A stretch of DNA of 64,000 nucleotides, taken from contig NZ_JAPKNH010000001.1 of the NCBI RefSeq assembly GCF_026344005.1, positions 372,001-436,000 on the forward strand, read 5' to 3'. This document shows, in pieces, positions 29,787-39,034 of this stretch; within the stretch, counting starts at the first letter, position 1; every line of letters begins with the position of its first letter. The notes below the pieces were generated by a model, which saw only the letters and a program-made list of their open reading frames with translations, did not search any database and was not told the origin of the DNA. This stretch comes from Kaistia terrae. Lineage in GTDB: Bacteria > Pseudomonadota > Alphaproteobacteria > Rhizobiales > Kaistiaceae. The translations under genes were made by a program, and so were the position numbers.

Positions 29787-30392
29787 CTACCTGAGATGCG
29801 CTGCGATAAGGCCGGCGACCTCCGGCGCGTGGGTGAGCGCGAGGTCGTGGTCACCTCCCGGCAGAATGTGGAGGCGCGCATCCGGCAGCAAGCCGAGCAG
29901 TCGCTCACCCACTGCGATCGGGCTGATCGGATCGGCATCGCCCAATAAGAGCAAGCACGGTGCAGCGACGCCCGGAAGGCGCGTCGATAGATCCTCCGTC
30001 GGGTCTGCAATCCATTCGGCGGCTTGCGGGAAACTGGCCCGGTAGTCTTCACGCCAGTTACTGGCGCCGAGTTCGCCCATGGGCACGCCGGCGGAGGTCG
30101 CAGTCAGCACGAGGCGCCTGATCTTGTGCGGCACCCTCAGCGCCGCCTGCATCGCCACATAGCCTCCCATGGACTGCGCAACGAGGTCCACGACGCCCGG
30201 CTCTGCCTTCAGGCCTTCGGTCACCATCCCGACCAGATCGTCGATGCATCGGACTTCGGGATCCGGCGGTTCGCTGCCGAGGCCGGGCCAGGCGAAGAAG
30301 CGCCGATCCGTATCATCAAGGGTAAGTCGGTCGGAGACGGGCTTCCAGAAGGAAGCGCTGGCGCCCGCGCCGGGAAGGAAGAATATCGTCAT
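29787..30392 (-). CDS. Alpha/beta hydrolase
   Basis: A 201-residue compact alpha/beta-hydrolase. The nucleophile elbow is LVAQSMGGY (Ser near residue 74), the acid is in LLGDADPISP, and the catalytic His in LPGGDHDLAL, all in canonical order. FLPGAGASASFWKPV forms the oxyanion region. The substrate is unknown. It lies between the two tRNA-fMet genes on the opposite strand. Confidence 0.88.
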   Translation of the reverse strand: MTIFFLPGAGASASFWKPVSDRLTLDDTDRRFFAWPGLGSEPPDPEVRCIDDLVGMVTEGLKAEPGVVDLVAQSMGGYVAMQAALRVPHKIRRLVLTATSAGVPMGELGASNWREDYRASFPQAAEWIADPTEDLSTRLPGVAAPCLLLLGDADPISPIAVGERLLGLLPDARLHILPGGDHDLALTHAPEVAGLIAAHLR

Positions 30393-30454
30393 TCGTGGTC
30401 CATCGGTCGGTGGCGGGCTCGGTACGATCTACGCGCAGGCCGCGCTGCGTCGAA

Positions 30455-31342
30455 TCAAGGTTCCAGCAGGCTTTCCGCCGCGAAATCGACGAACACCCGC
30501 AGTTTGGGCGACAGGTGGCGGCTGGATGGCCAAAGCACGTTCAACATCGTCGTATTCGGCATGCAGTCGTTGAGCACGGTGACGAGTGTGCCCGCCTGCA
30601 GCTGCCGGCGTATGGCAATGTCGGGAATGCAGGCGATACCGAGTCCCTGTTCGGCCAGGCAGATCTGCGGTTCCAGCGTGTTCATCACGACGCTGGTCGG
30701 CAGCGCGACATCGACCGGATCGCCGCCACGTCGAAGCGGCCAGCGGTCCAGCTTGCCGGTGGTGGCGTAGCGGTAGATCAGGCAGGCATGATCGGCGAGG
30801 TCTTCCGGTTGTGTCGGGAAGCCGGTCTGATCGAAATAGGTCGGCGAGCCGACCAGAACCTTGCGATAGCTGCCGATCTTTCGAACCATCAGCCGCGAAT
30901 CTGCCGGTTCGCCGGTCCGGATAACGGCGTCGAATCCTTCGTCGATCACGTCCACCAGCCGATCGCTGAAATCGAGTTCGACCTCGATCTGCGGATGGCG
31001 GCGCTTGAAGGCGGCGAATTTCGGCATGAACATGATGCCCATCGACGGCAGGCTAACGCGCAGCTTGCCCTGCGGCGCGGTCTGGGTCTGCGTCAGCTCC
31101 GTCTCCGCCGCTTCCACTTCGCATAGGATGCGCCGGCAGCGATCGAGGAAGCGCGAGCCCTCGGCTGTCAGCGTGATGGTGCGCGTCGAGCGGTGGAACA
31201 GCCGGACGCCGAGGCGCTCCTCCAGCCGGCCCACTGCCTTGCTGACGGCGGAGGGCGACACGCCGAGCTTGCGTCCGGCTTCAGTGAAGCCGTTGGCATC
31301 GGCCGCTTGTACGAAGGCGCTAAGCGCTCCGAGACTATCCAT
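30455..31342 (-). CDS. LysR family transcriptional regulator
   Basis: A 295-residue LTTR. The N-terminal winged helix-turn-helix is plain (LSAFVQAADANGFTEAGRKL, then SPSAVSKAVGRLEERLGVRL) and residues about 90-295 form the effector-binding domain. It is divergent from an MFS efflux gene with 166 bases between, the classic arrangement in which the regulator controls the neighbour and itself. No inducer can be inferred. Confidence 0.95.
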   Translation of the reverse strand: MDSLGALSAFVQAADANGFTEAGRKLGVSPSAVSKAVGRLEERLGVRLFHRSTRTITLTAEGSRFLDRCRRILCEVEAAETELTQTQTAPQGKLRVSLPSMGIMFMPKFAAFKRRHPQIEVELDFSDRLVDVIDEGFDAVIRTGEPADSRLMVRKIGSYRKVLVGSPTYFDQTGFPTQPEDLADHACLIYRYATTGKLDRWPLRRGGDPVDVALPTSVVMNTLEPQICLAEQGLGIACIPDIAIRRQLQAGTLVTVLNDCMPNTTMLNVLWPSSRHLSPKLRVFVDFAAESLLEP

Positions 31343-31508
31343 TCACATCCTCGATGAACGACATTTTTGTCAGAAGTGTTGTGAACTTTAGCCCATTTGT
31401 CGGCCAGCCGCGACCCTCTACGTTCTGCTCGAACCAGGCCGGATCGTGCATCGCCTTCCCGACGACGCTCCCTCCGCCTTCACCCAACCTCTGAAAGAGG
31501 CTGACATC

Positions 31509-32717
31509 ATGTCTTCGATCACGCCAACGGATGCGCTGCCGACAGGTGCCGCCGCCCGGCCGGAATCCCTCCCCATTGCTGGATTGCTGGCGCTGGCCAT
31601 GGCCGGCTTCATCACGTTGCTGACGGAAGTGCTGCCGGCCGGGCTGTTGCCGAAGATGAGCGCCAGCCTCGCCGTCTCGGAAAGCATGGCCGGCCAATTG
31701 ATCACGGTCTACGCCATGGGCTCGCTGCTGACAGCGATCCCATTGATTGCCGCGACGCAGGCTCTGCGCCGTCGCCGGCTGCTGCTCTTGGCAATCGCTG
31801 GCTTCGCCGTGACCAACACGGTGACGGCGATCTCGGACCATTACCTGCTGACGCTGGTCGCACGCTTCTTTGCCGGCGTTTCCGGCGGTTTGGTCTGGGC
31901 TTTGCTCGCCAGTTATGCAGCGCGCATGGTGCCGTCGCATCTGGCGGGCAGGGCGATCGCGATCAGTGGTATCGGCGCGCCGCTGGCCTTCTCGCTTGGT
32001 GTTCCGGCCGGAACGTTTCTCGGCGGCGTGGTCGGCTGGCGGCTGGCCTTCGGCTTTATGAGCGTGCTGGCGGTTCTGCTGATCGGGCTGGTTTTCGCCA
32101 AGGTGCCGGATTTCCCCGGCCAGCCGGCCGGCAAGCGCCTGTCACTCGGCAAGGTGTTCCAGTTGCCGGGCATCCGGCCGATCTTGTTCGTCATCTTCGC
32201 CTTCGTGCTCGCACACAACATCCTCTACACCTACATCGCGCCCTATCTCGCGCCGCTCGGTCTGCTCGACCGCGTCGATGGCATTCTGCTCGTCTTTGGT
32301 CTCGGCGGCCTCGCCGGACTCTGGATCGCCGGCGTGCTGATCGACCGTTGGCTGCGCGAGTTGGTGTTGCTCAGCATCGTTGCCTTCGTCGCTGCCGTCC
32401 TGGCACTGGCGCTTTGGGCAAGCTCGCCGATGGTGGTCTATGCCGCGGTGGCCGTCTGGGGCGTGGTCTTTGGTGGCGCGCCAGCCCTGTTCCAGACCGC
32501 ATCTGCCAAGACGGCTGGCGACGCCGCCGATGTCGCGCAGGCGATGATCGTCACCGTCTGGAACCTTGCCATCGCGGCAGGCGGCATCGCCGGGGGCGTG
32601 TTGCTCGAAGCGCTTGGCGTGATCTCGTTTCCCTGGGCGATGATCGTCGCGCTGATCCCGACGCTGGTCGTAGCATGGGCGGCGAGGCGGCACGGCTTTC
32701 CGGCGGTACGGCGATGA
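31509..32717 (+). CDS. MFS transporter, DHA1/AraJ-like
   Basis: A 402-residue major facilitator with 12 membrane segments. The DHA1-type features include TEVLPAGLLPKMSASL in the first segment, the loop 2-3 motif with RRRRLLLLA, and RFFAGVSGGLVWALLASYAARM in segments 4-5. It is probably a drug or sugar exporter under the divergent LysR regulator. ATG 31509 follows AGAGGC; an upstream start at 31446 lacks family-like residues. Confidence 0.9.
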   Translation: MSSITPTDALPTGAAARPESLPIAGLLALAMAGFITLLTEVLPAGLLPKMSASLAVSESMAGQLITVYAMGSLLTAIPLIAATQALRRRRLLLLAIAGFAVTNTVTAISDHYLLTLVARFFAGVSGGLVWALLASYAARMVPSHLAGRAIAISGIGAPLAFSLGVPAGTFLGGVVGWRLAFGFMSVLAVLLIGLVFAKVPDFPGQPAGKRLSLGKVFQLPGIRPILFVIFAFVLAHNILYTYIAPYLAPLGLLDRVDGILLVFGLGGLAGLWIAGVLIDRWLRELVLLSIVAFVAAVLALALWASSPMVVYAAVAVWGVVFGGAPALFQTASAKTAGDAADVAQAMIVTVWNLAIAAGGIAGGVLLEALGVISFPWAMIVALIPTLVVAWAARRHGFPAVRR

Positions 32718-32804
32718 ACTGGCTCGCTGGCCGTCCGGTTCTCGCAAGCCGCCGAATGCCAATCGTGTCGCCGTGTATAAAGCCAATTAAGTTTCGAATT
32801 GGGC

Positions 32805-32833
32805 TTCTCATCGGCGGCCTGACCCCCTATATC
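32805..32833 (+). promoter_or_regulatory. Promoter of tRNA-fMet copy 2
   Basis: TTCTCA and TATATC are spaced by 17 bases and lie the same distance from the tRNA as in copy 1; the block TATATCACCACTGCGCG is shared between copies while flanking bases differ. Confidence 0.55.
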
Positions 32834-32867
32834 ACCACTGCGCGCCGGCGAAAGTCGACGCGCTTGA

Positions 32868-32931
<64 letters not shown>

Positions 32932-32944
<13 letters not shown>

Positions 32945-33010
32945 GCCTACAAAGAACCCGCCCTAACCGGCGGGTTCTTTTGTTCTGGGCCTGCGCGACC
33001 ATCGCGGCGA
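32932..33010 (+). repeat. Direct repeat A, attL-like (tRNA 3' end, terminator, recombinase end)
   Basis: These 79 bases match 47034-47112 with six substitutions by my alignment. They comprise the tRNA-fMet 3' end (GTCCCCGCAACCA), the terminator hairpin and the last codons of the recombinase remnant read on the minus strand. A repeat that begins inside a tRNA gene is the usual mark of site-specific integration. Confidence 0.8.
32951..32981 (+). terminator. Terminator of tRNA-fMet copy 2
   Basis: AAAGAACCCGCC pairs with GGCGGGTTCTTT around CTAACC-type loop bases and runs into further T residues. The same hairpin recurs at 47053 and, degraded, at 53830. Confidence 0.88.
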
Positions 33011-33680
33011 GAGCGCCTTCAGGATCGGGCGTCGTTCCGTCCGGTCCTTTATTGACGATGACCTACTCGATCAGTCCGCGCAGCGTATCAAGCGCCGAAG
33101 TGCCGACATCGGGATCTGCCAAGGTTGCCGCAAGTTCGGCAGTCTTGCGGCGGTCGAACTCGGAGAGATTGGTGCAACCGAACCGGCGATGGGGCAGGGG
33201 GCCGCGAGTTCGACAGCAAGCCGTGCTTCCAACCATTCAAGTTTGCTCTGTAGCCCGGCTGTGCATATGCCGTCAGCAATCGCGTCGTAGAATCCGTCGA
33301 GTTGCGGGAGATCGCTGCCCGCTCAGTTGTTGAGCGTGCACGAGCGGCATGATCGACACCGCTGCGCGCATTGATCTCCTCGGCAAAGCCCTTGATGAAC
33401 GCAGTGACAGCGTCGGGTTGCATGAGCCGGTTCCGGAGCAGATCGCGCACGGCCCCCTCCAGAACGCCGCGGCGGAATTATTTGCTTTGTGTGCAAAAGC
33501 GTAGCTTGCGAGCGGCAGAGCAGGCCACGTAGTCGCGGCACACAGCCGCAACCCGCCACAACAGCAGCCGCAGCGCAGTAGGCCTGTTAGCAGGTGAGTG
33601 TGTCGCCGCTTTGCATGGCCACTTAGCCGGTTGGGGGGCTCACAGCGGCACTGGAGTTGTGGAACTGTCACGGGCAATAT
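32985..33680 (-). pseudogene. Serine recombinase, C-terminal part, frameshifted
   Basis: Read right to left, successive frames recover a serine-recombinase C-terminus: the zinc-ribbon region HLLTGLLRCGCC, then VLEGAVRDLLRNRLMQPD with TAFIKGFAEEINA, then LDGFYDAIADGICTAGL with SKLEWLEARLAVEL, and finally LDTLRGLIE, a stop, VIVNKG and AAMVAQAQN. At least two frameshifts and in-frame stops separate the pieces, and the catalytic N-terminal domain is missing. The 3' end falls within repeat A next to the tRNA, consistent with a former integrase. Confidence 0.85.
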
Positions 33681-33780
33681 GAATCTCGGCCTGTACGCCA
33701 GACCGCAGCCCTAGCTTTGCGGTTCGACGCGACTGGGGCATTTGACCTCAACCAAGCGATCGGCGTCGGCGGGTTGCCCG

Positions 33781-35799
33781 CTACTGGATCTCCATGATGA
33801 GATCGGGCTTCAGAGCCGCGACTTCGGATCCTGCGAGCGGTAGAGAGAGACGGAACGTTGTTCCGCTAGCGTCGCTGGCTACCAGCGTGAGCGCGCCCCC
33901 GTGCTGTCTGGCTATTTCCCTCGAGATATAGAGCCCCAGACCGGAGCCGTTGGCCCGCTGCCCGGCTGCGCGGTAATACTTCAGGAAGATGAACTCGCGA
34001 TACTCGGGCGGCACGCCGGAGCCCTGGTCCGTCACGTTCACGAATACCATGCCCTCATCGACGGAAAGCCGGACGGTGACCGGGGTGGGCGAGGCCGAGT
34101 ATTTCAGGGCATTCTGGACCAGGTTCTGGAGGGCGATTTCCAGCAGGTACCGGTCGCCGCTCACCTTCGCCTCGTCGCCCGGAAGGAGGCTGACGCGGCT
34201 GACGGCGTCATCGTCCAGTGCCGCTTGCAAAGTCCGCAGGATCTCGTTGAGATCGAATGTCTGGACCATCGCGTGCGGCTTCTCCGCCGCGTCGAGCCGA
34301 TCCCCGGCCAGGACGTTTTCGATCAGCATCGACATCCGGTTGACGGTCCGGCGTATCCTGGCCGCGCGCAGCTGGACGTCTTCCGAGTTCTCGTCCGTCG
34401 AAAGCGCCATATTATCCGCAGCGCCTGCGATCACGGCCAACGGACCCCGGAACTCGTGCGTGACCAGCGCCAGAAAGTCTCGTTGCTGGACCAGGGCATC
34501 ATTGACGGAATCGAGTGATTGCCTGAGTTTCACTTCGAGGCCGTGGCGTCGATCCACCTCCTCTTCGAGCGAGGCGTTGCTCTCGGCCAACTCGGCGGTT
34601 CTCTCGCGCACCTTGATCGTCAGGTCGCGTTCGGCTGCCTTGGAGATCGCGAGGACGCGATCCTGCTCCGCCCGCAGACGGCGCTCGGCCAGCTGCGTGG
34701 CGATGCGGCCGCAAAGCAGGATCAGGAGAAGGCCGAATCCCGCAGCAAGGCCACCGGTGATCAGATGCTGCATGCGCATGGGGGCCAGCGCCTCCAGCGA
34801 CGCCAGCGTGAGCAATTGATATGGCGTATTGGTCAAGGACTGCTGCCGCAGAAGATAGGGCCGGCCTTCTATAAGCCACTGGTCGGATTGCCCCGTTTCG
34901 GCCATTGAGCGCACGTCCATGGCCTCGCCAAGCTCTTCCTCGCCGTCCGGCGGCTCGACCGTGCCGGGCGGCAGAAGCGTCGCCACATTGCGCAGCATGA
35001 ACGGCTCGGACGAGGCGGTGATCACGCGCCCCTGGCGATTCACGACCAGGGATACATGTCGCCCCGTCAGGTAGTGCGCCACGTCCGGGGCATCGAACTT
35101 CACCGTGACTGACCCTAGCGGGGCGCCGTTCTCGTCATCGATGCGACTGGACACGAAATAGGATGGCGTCTTGTTAAGGCGGGCAATGCCGAACGAAGAG
35201 CCCTTGCCGTCGCGCAGGGCGTCGACGAGGTAGGGGCGGCCCGAGTAAATCATGCCGACGATGCTGTCCGGCGCGGCCCAGTTGCTGGCCGTCACCGTGT
35301 CGTCTGACAGGTTGTTCATGTAGATTCGGGCATAGTTCAGGTCGCTTGCCAGCGCGTCCATGTAGTCGCCGACCTGTTGCGCCAACGGGTCTCGCGTGAA
35401 TTGGGCAGCACGCTGCGGACGTGTCAGGTCGATGGCTCCGGGCGCATCGATGCGGTAGCGGGTCGCGAGCTCGATGACCTGCGCTTGGCTCGCCACCATA
35501 TTGGATACGCTGACCATTTCGGTGAACAACCGGTCCATGACGCGTGCGGTGGTGATCGCCTCGTATTCGGCGCTGGATGCCAGGCTGTCGAGCTGCGCTG
35601 TCATGGTGCGCTGCGACATCCACCAACCCATACCGGCCACCAGTGCCAGCCAGATCACGGCAACGCTCAACGTCACCCGGCGCAGGATCCGTAGCTGCCG
35701 CTTGTGCTGCGGCAGCGCGTCGCTTCCTCTGTAGCTGCCCGGAAGACCAGAGTCTAAAGCAGCTTGATCCGGCCTCATGCTCGCCACTGACGTGTTCAC
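33781..35799 (-). CDS. Membrane sensor histidine kinase (DctB-like architecture)
   Basis: A 672-residue kinase. Membrane segments at about 41-61 and 346-366 flank a 285-residue periplasmic sensor of dCache type (YFVSSRIDDENGAPLGSVTV). A coiled coil (about 370-440) leads to the HisKA box VTHEFRGPL with the phospho-acceptor His448 and a complete HATPase domain (NLVQNALKYSA, TDQGSGVP, NGSGLGLYIS). No response regulator is adjacent on this strand; the OmpR-type regulator at 39035 in the same island is the likely partner, with the collagen-like gene between them. Confidence 0.93.
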   Translation of the reverse strand: MNTSVASMRPDQAALDSGLPGSYRGSDALPQHKRQLRILRRVTLSVAVIWLALVAGMGWWMSQRTMTAQLDSLASSAEYEAITTARVMDRLFTEMVSVSNMVASQAQVIELATRYRIDAPGAIDLTRPQRAAQFTRDPLAQQVGDYMDALASDLNYARIYMNNLSDDTVTASNWAAPDSIVGMIYSGRPYLVDALRDGKGSSFGIARLNKTPSYFVSSRIDDENGAPLGSVTVKFDAPDVAHYLTGRHVSLVVNRQGRVITASSEPFMLRNVATLLPPGTVEPPDGEEELGEAMDVRSMAETGQSDQWLIEGRPYLLRQQSLTNTPYQLLTLASLEALAPMRMQHLITGGLAAGFGLLLILLCGRIATQLAERRLRAEQDRVLAISKAAERDLTIKVRERTAELAESNASLEEEVDRRHGLEVKLRQSLDSVNDALVQQRDFLALVTHEFRGPLAVIAGAADNMALSTDENSEDVQLRAARIRRTVNRMSMLIENVLAGDRLDAAEKPHAMVQTFDLNEILRTLQAALDDDAVSRVSLLPGDEAKVSGDRYLLEIALQNLVQNALKYSASPTPVTVRLSVDEGMVFVNVTDQGSGVPPEYREFIFLKYYRAAGQRANGSGLGLYISREIARQHGGALTLVASDASGTTFRLSLPLAGSEVAALKPDLIMEIQ

Positions 35800-36204
35800 T
35801 TTGTCTCCATACCGGCCGATTGGCCATGTCTACGCACGCTGGCGCCGACTCATCCGGAATCGGTCGAAATGAATATTGGAATGCCGGGAAATGGCATCGC
35901 GGATCGTGGGTGTCTCGGCGGAATCCAAGAAGACTGCGGGACAGCCGCTGCGTGAAGCCCCAATCCGTGCTCCGTTTCCAAAATTAGGCGAGTGCAACCT
36001 AAGCGTCTGCAACGCCACACATGCAATTGAACAAGAGTGGCAACTCCAGATTGAAATCGATGCTGGCGAACCGAGCGCATTCGTGGGCTCTCTTTCGCCG
36101 ATTGGAATGATCATTTCTCAATGACGGCAATCCATTTCCTCGCCTGCGCAAAATAGCGCGGGCCTGGAACGATATTGCTTCAAGATCCATCAAGTGAAAG
36201 CAAG

Positions 36205-36219
36205 TGTCAGAAACTGACA
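36205..36219. promoter_or_regulatory. Palindromic candidate operator TGTCAG-AAA-CTGACA
   Basis: A perfect 6-3-6 inverted repeat stands 200 bases before the collagen-like gene, followed directly by GGCAGCGA. A similar string, TGTCAGGCAGTGA, occurs at 39830 upstream of the autotransporter, so a shared regulator, possibly the island's OmpR-type protein, may bind both. This is inference from two sites only. Confidence 0.4.
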
Positions 36220-36403
36220 GGCAGCGAAATTGTTACGAATCTCGTTAGATATTACGTAGGGAATTGGTAACTCTTTCGATCATTTCGACCTCGAGTCAAA
36301 ATTAGCTGGCGATTATCGCGGGACGACAAGAAGAAGAATCGCGAGCCGGCGGGGTCAGCGTAGTCCGAATATGCAACGAGAACCCTGAGTTCCATTCCGC
36401 CCC

Positions 36404-36411
36404 GGGGGGGG
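36404..36411 (+). promoter_or_regulatory. G8 tract at the ribosome-binding position
   Basis: Eight consecutive G residues end 9 bases before ATG 36421 and are the only possible Shine-Dalgarno element. Homopolymer G tracts change length by replication slippage, so translation efficiency could vary between cells. Confidence 0.4.
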
Positions 36412-36420
36412 CACAACCAA

Positions 36421-37863
36421 ATGAAACGACATCGGAATAGACTCTATATAAGCTGCTCGGTCCTTGCCCTTACCGCCGTTTTCGGCAGCTCGCAGGCCCA
36501 AGCCGCCGACCTGGCGGAATCCTATGGCGGCGGCTATGTCGAGCAATCCAGCCCGCAGCGCGGTGGGGTAGTCCCTGTGGCGGCGGGCCAGACGCCCAGC
36601 AATGATCAGCTCTACAGCATGATCCTGGACCTTCAGAAGGGCCAGCGTCGCCTGGAAGCCGAATTGCAGGCGGCCCATGCCGAACTGGCCGCGGTCCGGA
36701 CCTCGTCCACCGCCATTCAGGGACAACTCTCTGCTCAGGCGGCAGGAGGCCGGATGCTGGTGGACTACAGCGGCGAAGCTCCGCCGAGCCGCCTTGCGGT
36801 GGCTGCGCCGAATTTCCGCATTGGCGGTGGTGGTGGCAATGGCCGCTACGAAGGCTATGGCTACACGGAGGGCTCACTGGCCATTCCGCTCGGCGAGCGC
36901 GGCGGCGTCCAACTCGACGCGCTGGGCGGCATTTCGCAGGAGAACGGCTTCGCCGGTTCCGCCGTGCATCTGTTCACGCGCGACCCCGAGAAGGGGGCGA
37001 TCGGCGCCTATGCCAGCTACCTCTACGGCAACGGCTCCTACAAAGACGGCGACGATTACGAGCAGGGCGTCTCGCAGGCCAAGGTCGGCGTCGAGGGCCA
37101 GCTCTATCTGGACCGCTTTACCCTGGAAGGCCTCGCCGGCGTCAACTGGGATTCGCTCGACGACAGTGCGGGCCTGTTCGCCGAGGGCCGTGCCAACTGG
37201 TATGCGACCGACAACTTCAAGGTTGGTGGCGGCGTGCGCTACGCTGATGCGTTTGGCGGCGACCGGACCGAAATCGTTGGCGGGGCGGAATATCTGACCC
37301 AGTTCACAACCGGCACGGCGGCGTCGATCTTCGGTGATGTCGCGTTCGATGTCGGCGGCAGTGACGGCGGCGGCAGCGACGTGACGGCCTTGGGCGGTCT
37401 CCGCTTCCACTTCGGAACCGGCAACAAGTCGCTCATCCGGCGCGATCGCGAAGATTACATGCCGACCTATCTCGGTCGCGATGCCGGCGATCTGCCGCGT
37501 TCGGTGGATGTGGTCGCACAGCCGGGCGCCCCAGGCGCACCGGGAGCCCCGGGAGCGGAGGGACCGCCCGGAGCACCGGGACAAAAGGGAGATGACGGCT
37601 CGCCCGGAACGCCCGGAACGCCGGGTGCGGACGGAGCGCCGGGAGACAAGGGCGCCTCGGGTATCGACGGGGCGAATGGCGCACCGGGGACCCCCGGAAC
37701 GCCGGGCGCCAAGGGTGACACCGGCGACAAGGGTGACGCCGGTTCGCCGGGAGCACCTGGCCCCGCAGGTCCGATAGGCCCCGTAGGCCCGGAGGGCCCT
37801 ATGGGACCGTCCGGCCCGAAGGGCGACACCGGAGCGCCAGGAGAGTCAGGCGCCGGCTTCTGA
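36421..37863 (+). CDS. Outer-membrane beta-barrel protein with C-terminal collagen-like tail
   Basis: A 480-residue surface protein. Residues 1-29 are a signal peptide (ending SSQAQAA). Residues about 60-95 are a predicted coiled coil ([17 protein letters not shown]), which could trimerise the protein. Residues about 130-350 alternate like a beta barrel with glycine/aromatic strands. Residues 369-479 are 37 uninterrupted Gly-X-Y triplets, ending GAGF with Phe480 last. Five lysines in the tail, in GQK, GDK, GAK, GDK and GPK, are all in the Y position and so in X-Lys-Gly context; there is none in X. The lysyl hydroxylase-like enzyme at 45318 in the same island is the obvious candidate modifier. 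The start follows a G8 tract. Confidence 0.93.
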   Translation: MKRHRNRLYISCSVLALTAVFGSSQAQAADLAESYGGGYVEQSSPQRGGVVPVAAGQTPSNDQLYSMILDLQKGQRRLEAELQAAHAELAAVRTSSTAIQGQLSAQAAGGRMLVDYSGEAPPSRLAVAAPNFRIGGGGGNGRYEGYGYTEGSLAIPLGERGGVQLDALGGISQENGFAGSAVHLFTRDPEKGAIGAYASYLYGNGSYKDGDDYEQGVSQAKVGVEGQLYLDRFTLEGLAGVNWDSLDDSAGLFAEGRANWYATDNFKVGGGVRYADAFGGDRTEIVGGAEYLTQFTTGTAASIFGDVAFDVGGSDGGGSDVTALGGLRFHFGTGNKSLIRRDREDYMPTYLGRDAGDLPRSVDVVAQPGAPGAPGAPGAEGPPGAPGQKGDDGSPGTPGTPGADGAPGDKGASGIDGANGAPGTPGTPGAKGDTGDKGDAGSPGAPGPAGPIGPVGPEGPMGPSGPKGDTGAPGESGAGF

Positions 37864-37884
37864 TCCACAGAACGCTCATCGTAA

Positions 37885-37916
37885 ACCATCGCGGCAGCTT
37901 GCCGCGATGGTCGTTT
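37885..37916 (+). terminator. Terminator-like hairpin after the collagen-like gene
   Basis: ACCATCGCGGCA pairs perfectly with TGCCGCGATGGT around GCT, then CGTTTCC. The stem is strong but the T-run is short, so termination may be partial and allow read-through to DUF6065. Confidence 0.65.
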
Positions 37917-38082
37917 CCAAGACATGTCATGATGGGAAATTGCCAGGCCTTGGCTGGTGGGCGACGGCGCTTGGCGCAGGACTTGCTCATCGGACCGGCA
38001 ATGCGCAAACCTTCCTGGAAGCTGAAATGGCCGGGCCAGCATGGCAATGGACACTTCATGCGCCAACTGTTGAGAGCAGAAG

Positions 38083-38898
38083 ATGGCCACGCCCCGCCTA
38101 GAATGCATGATTCAGTCGCCCAATCCGCCAGCCCTTGTCCAGGCGCCGGGCCAACGCGACTGGATGGACGCCACAAACGAGCATTTCGCCTATCGCTGCA
38201 CGCCACTATCGATCGCAAACGCGTCCGGCTGGGAGCTTCTGAATCCGCACGAAGTGACGGTCATCTGGACCGGCTACAACAGCAAGAACGACATCATCAT
38301 CCGCGTGCACGAGCCCGGCGTTACACATCGCTTCATCTCTTCGACCTTCGGGCATGGCATCGTCACCTTCCATCCCGGCTATGTCTTTCGGACAGATCCC
38401 GGCTGGATGGTCTGGGCGCGCGGCGGCCCGAACCGAATCAAGGATGGCATTCATCCGCTCGATGGCCTGGTGGAAACCAACTGGCTTCCCTTCAGCTTTA
38501 CCATGAACTGGAAATTCACCCGCCCAGGCGCCGTGACCTTCGCCAAGGGCGAGCCGTTCTGCTTCATCACGATGACACCGAGCGTCGCCATCGAAGAAGT
38601 GCAGCCGGTCATCCTGCCGATGGAGGACGATCCGGATTTCCACAGGGAACACAAGATCTGGAACAGCGAGCGCCGCCTGTTCAATGCCGGCCTCCAGATG
38701 GGGGATGAACTGACCGAAGAACAGAAGTGGCAGAAGAACTATCTGAAGGGAGTCTCTCCGTCGGGCCTTTCGAAGGCCGACGCAAACCACCGGGTCAAGC
38801 GGACGCTCAAGGCGCCGATCTATGGCCGGCTGCAGAAGGATGCGGGTCCGAAAGCGGCGGGTTCCGACGTGCCGGCGAAAGAACCCGGAGAATCATGA
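38083..38898 (+). CDS. DUF6065 family protein
   Basis: A 271-residue soluble protein with no signal peptide. The N-terminal half fits DUF6065 as I recall it: PALVQAPGQRDWMDATNEH, FAYRCTPLSIANASGWELL, then TVIWTGYN and WFARGG-like WMVWARGGPNRIKDGIHPL. It continues with WKFTRPGAVTFAKGEPFCF and a charged C-terminal tail. The function of DUF6065 is not known to me. It lies between the collagen-like gene and the regulator on the same strand, so it may be part of the same unit and could act on the collagen-like protein or its glycan. Start ATG 38083. Confidence 0.8.
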   Translation: MATPRLECMIQSPNPPALVQAPGQRDWMDATNEHFAYRCTPLSIANASGWELLNPHEVTVIWTGYNSKNDIIIRVHEPGVTHRFISSTFGHGIVTFHPGYVFRTDPGWMVWARGGPNRIKDGIHPLDGLVETNWLPFSFTMNWKFTRPGAVTFAKGEPFCFITMTPSVAIEEVQPVILPMEDDPDFHREHKIWNSERRLFNAGLQMGDELTEEQKWQKNYLKGVSPSGLSKADANHRVKRTLKAPIYGRLQKDAGPKAAGSDVPAKEPGES

Positions 38899-39034
38899 CG
38901 ATCGATGCATGGCATCGAGACAGTTGACGGGGGACGACGTTCGCGAACGGCGCGGATAGTCGGCCAGTCCCCTGGCGAGGCGTCGCGATACGCACCCATC
39001 GAACCATTGAAATTGTTGCGTCGGAGATCCGTTA

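Larger units (their letters stand above)
35800..36420. other. Regulatory gap between sensor kinase and collagen-like gene
   Basis: This 621-bp divergent gap has no convincing gene. Its right half is AT-richer and contains the palindrome at 36205, and the G8 run sits 9 bases before the collagen-like ATG. Open frames in it (for example 35876-36124) resemble nothing and have no ribosome site. Confidence 0.55.

Noticed and set aside
37467-38108. Minus-strand frame that also reads like collagen (proline-rich repeats)
   Set aside because: Antisense of GGC/GCC/CCG codons automatically gives Pro/Gly-rich repeats; it has no signal peptide or ribosome site and the plus strand encodes a coherent secreted protein.
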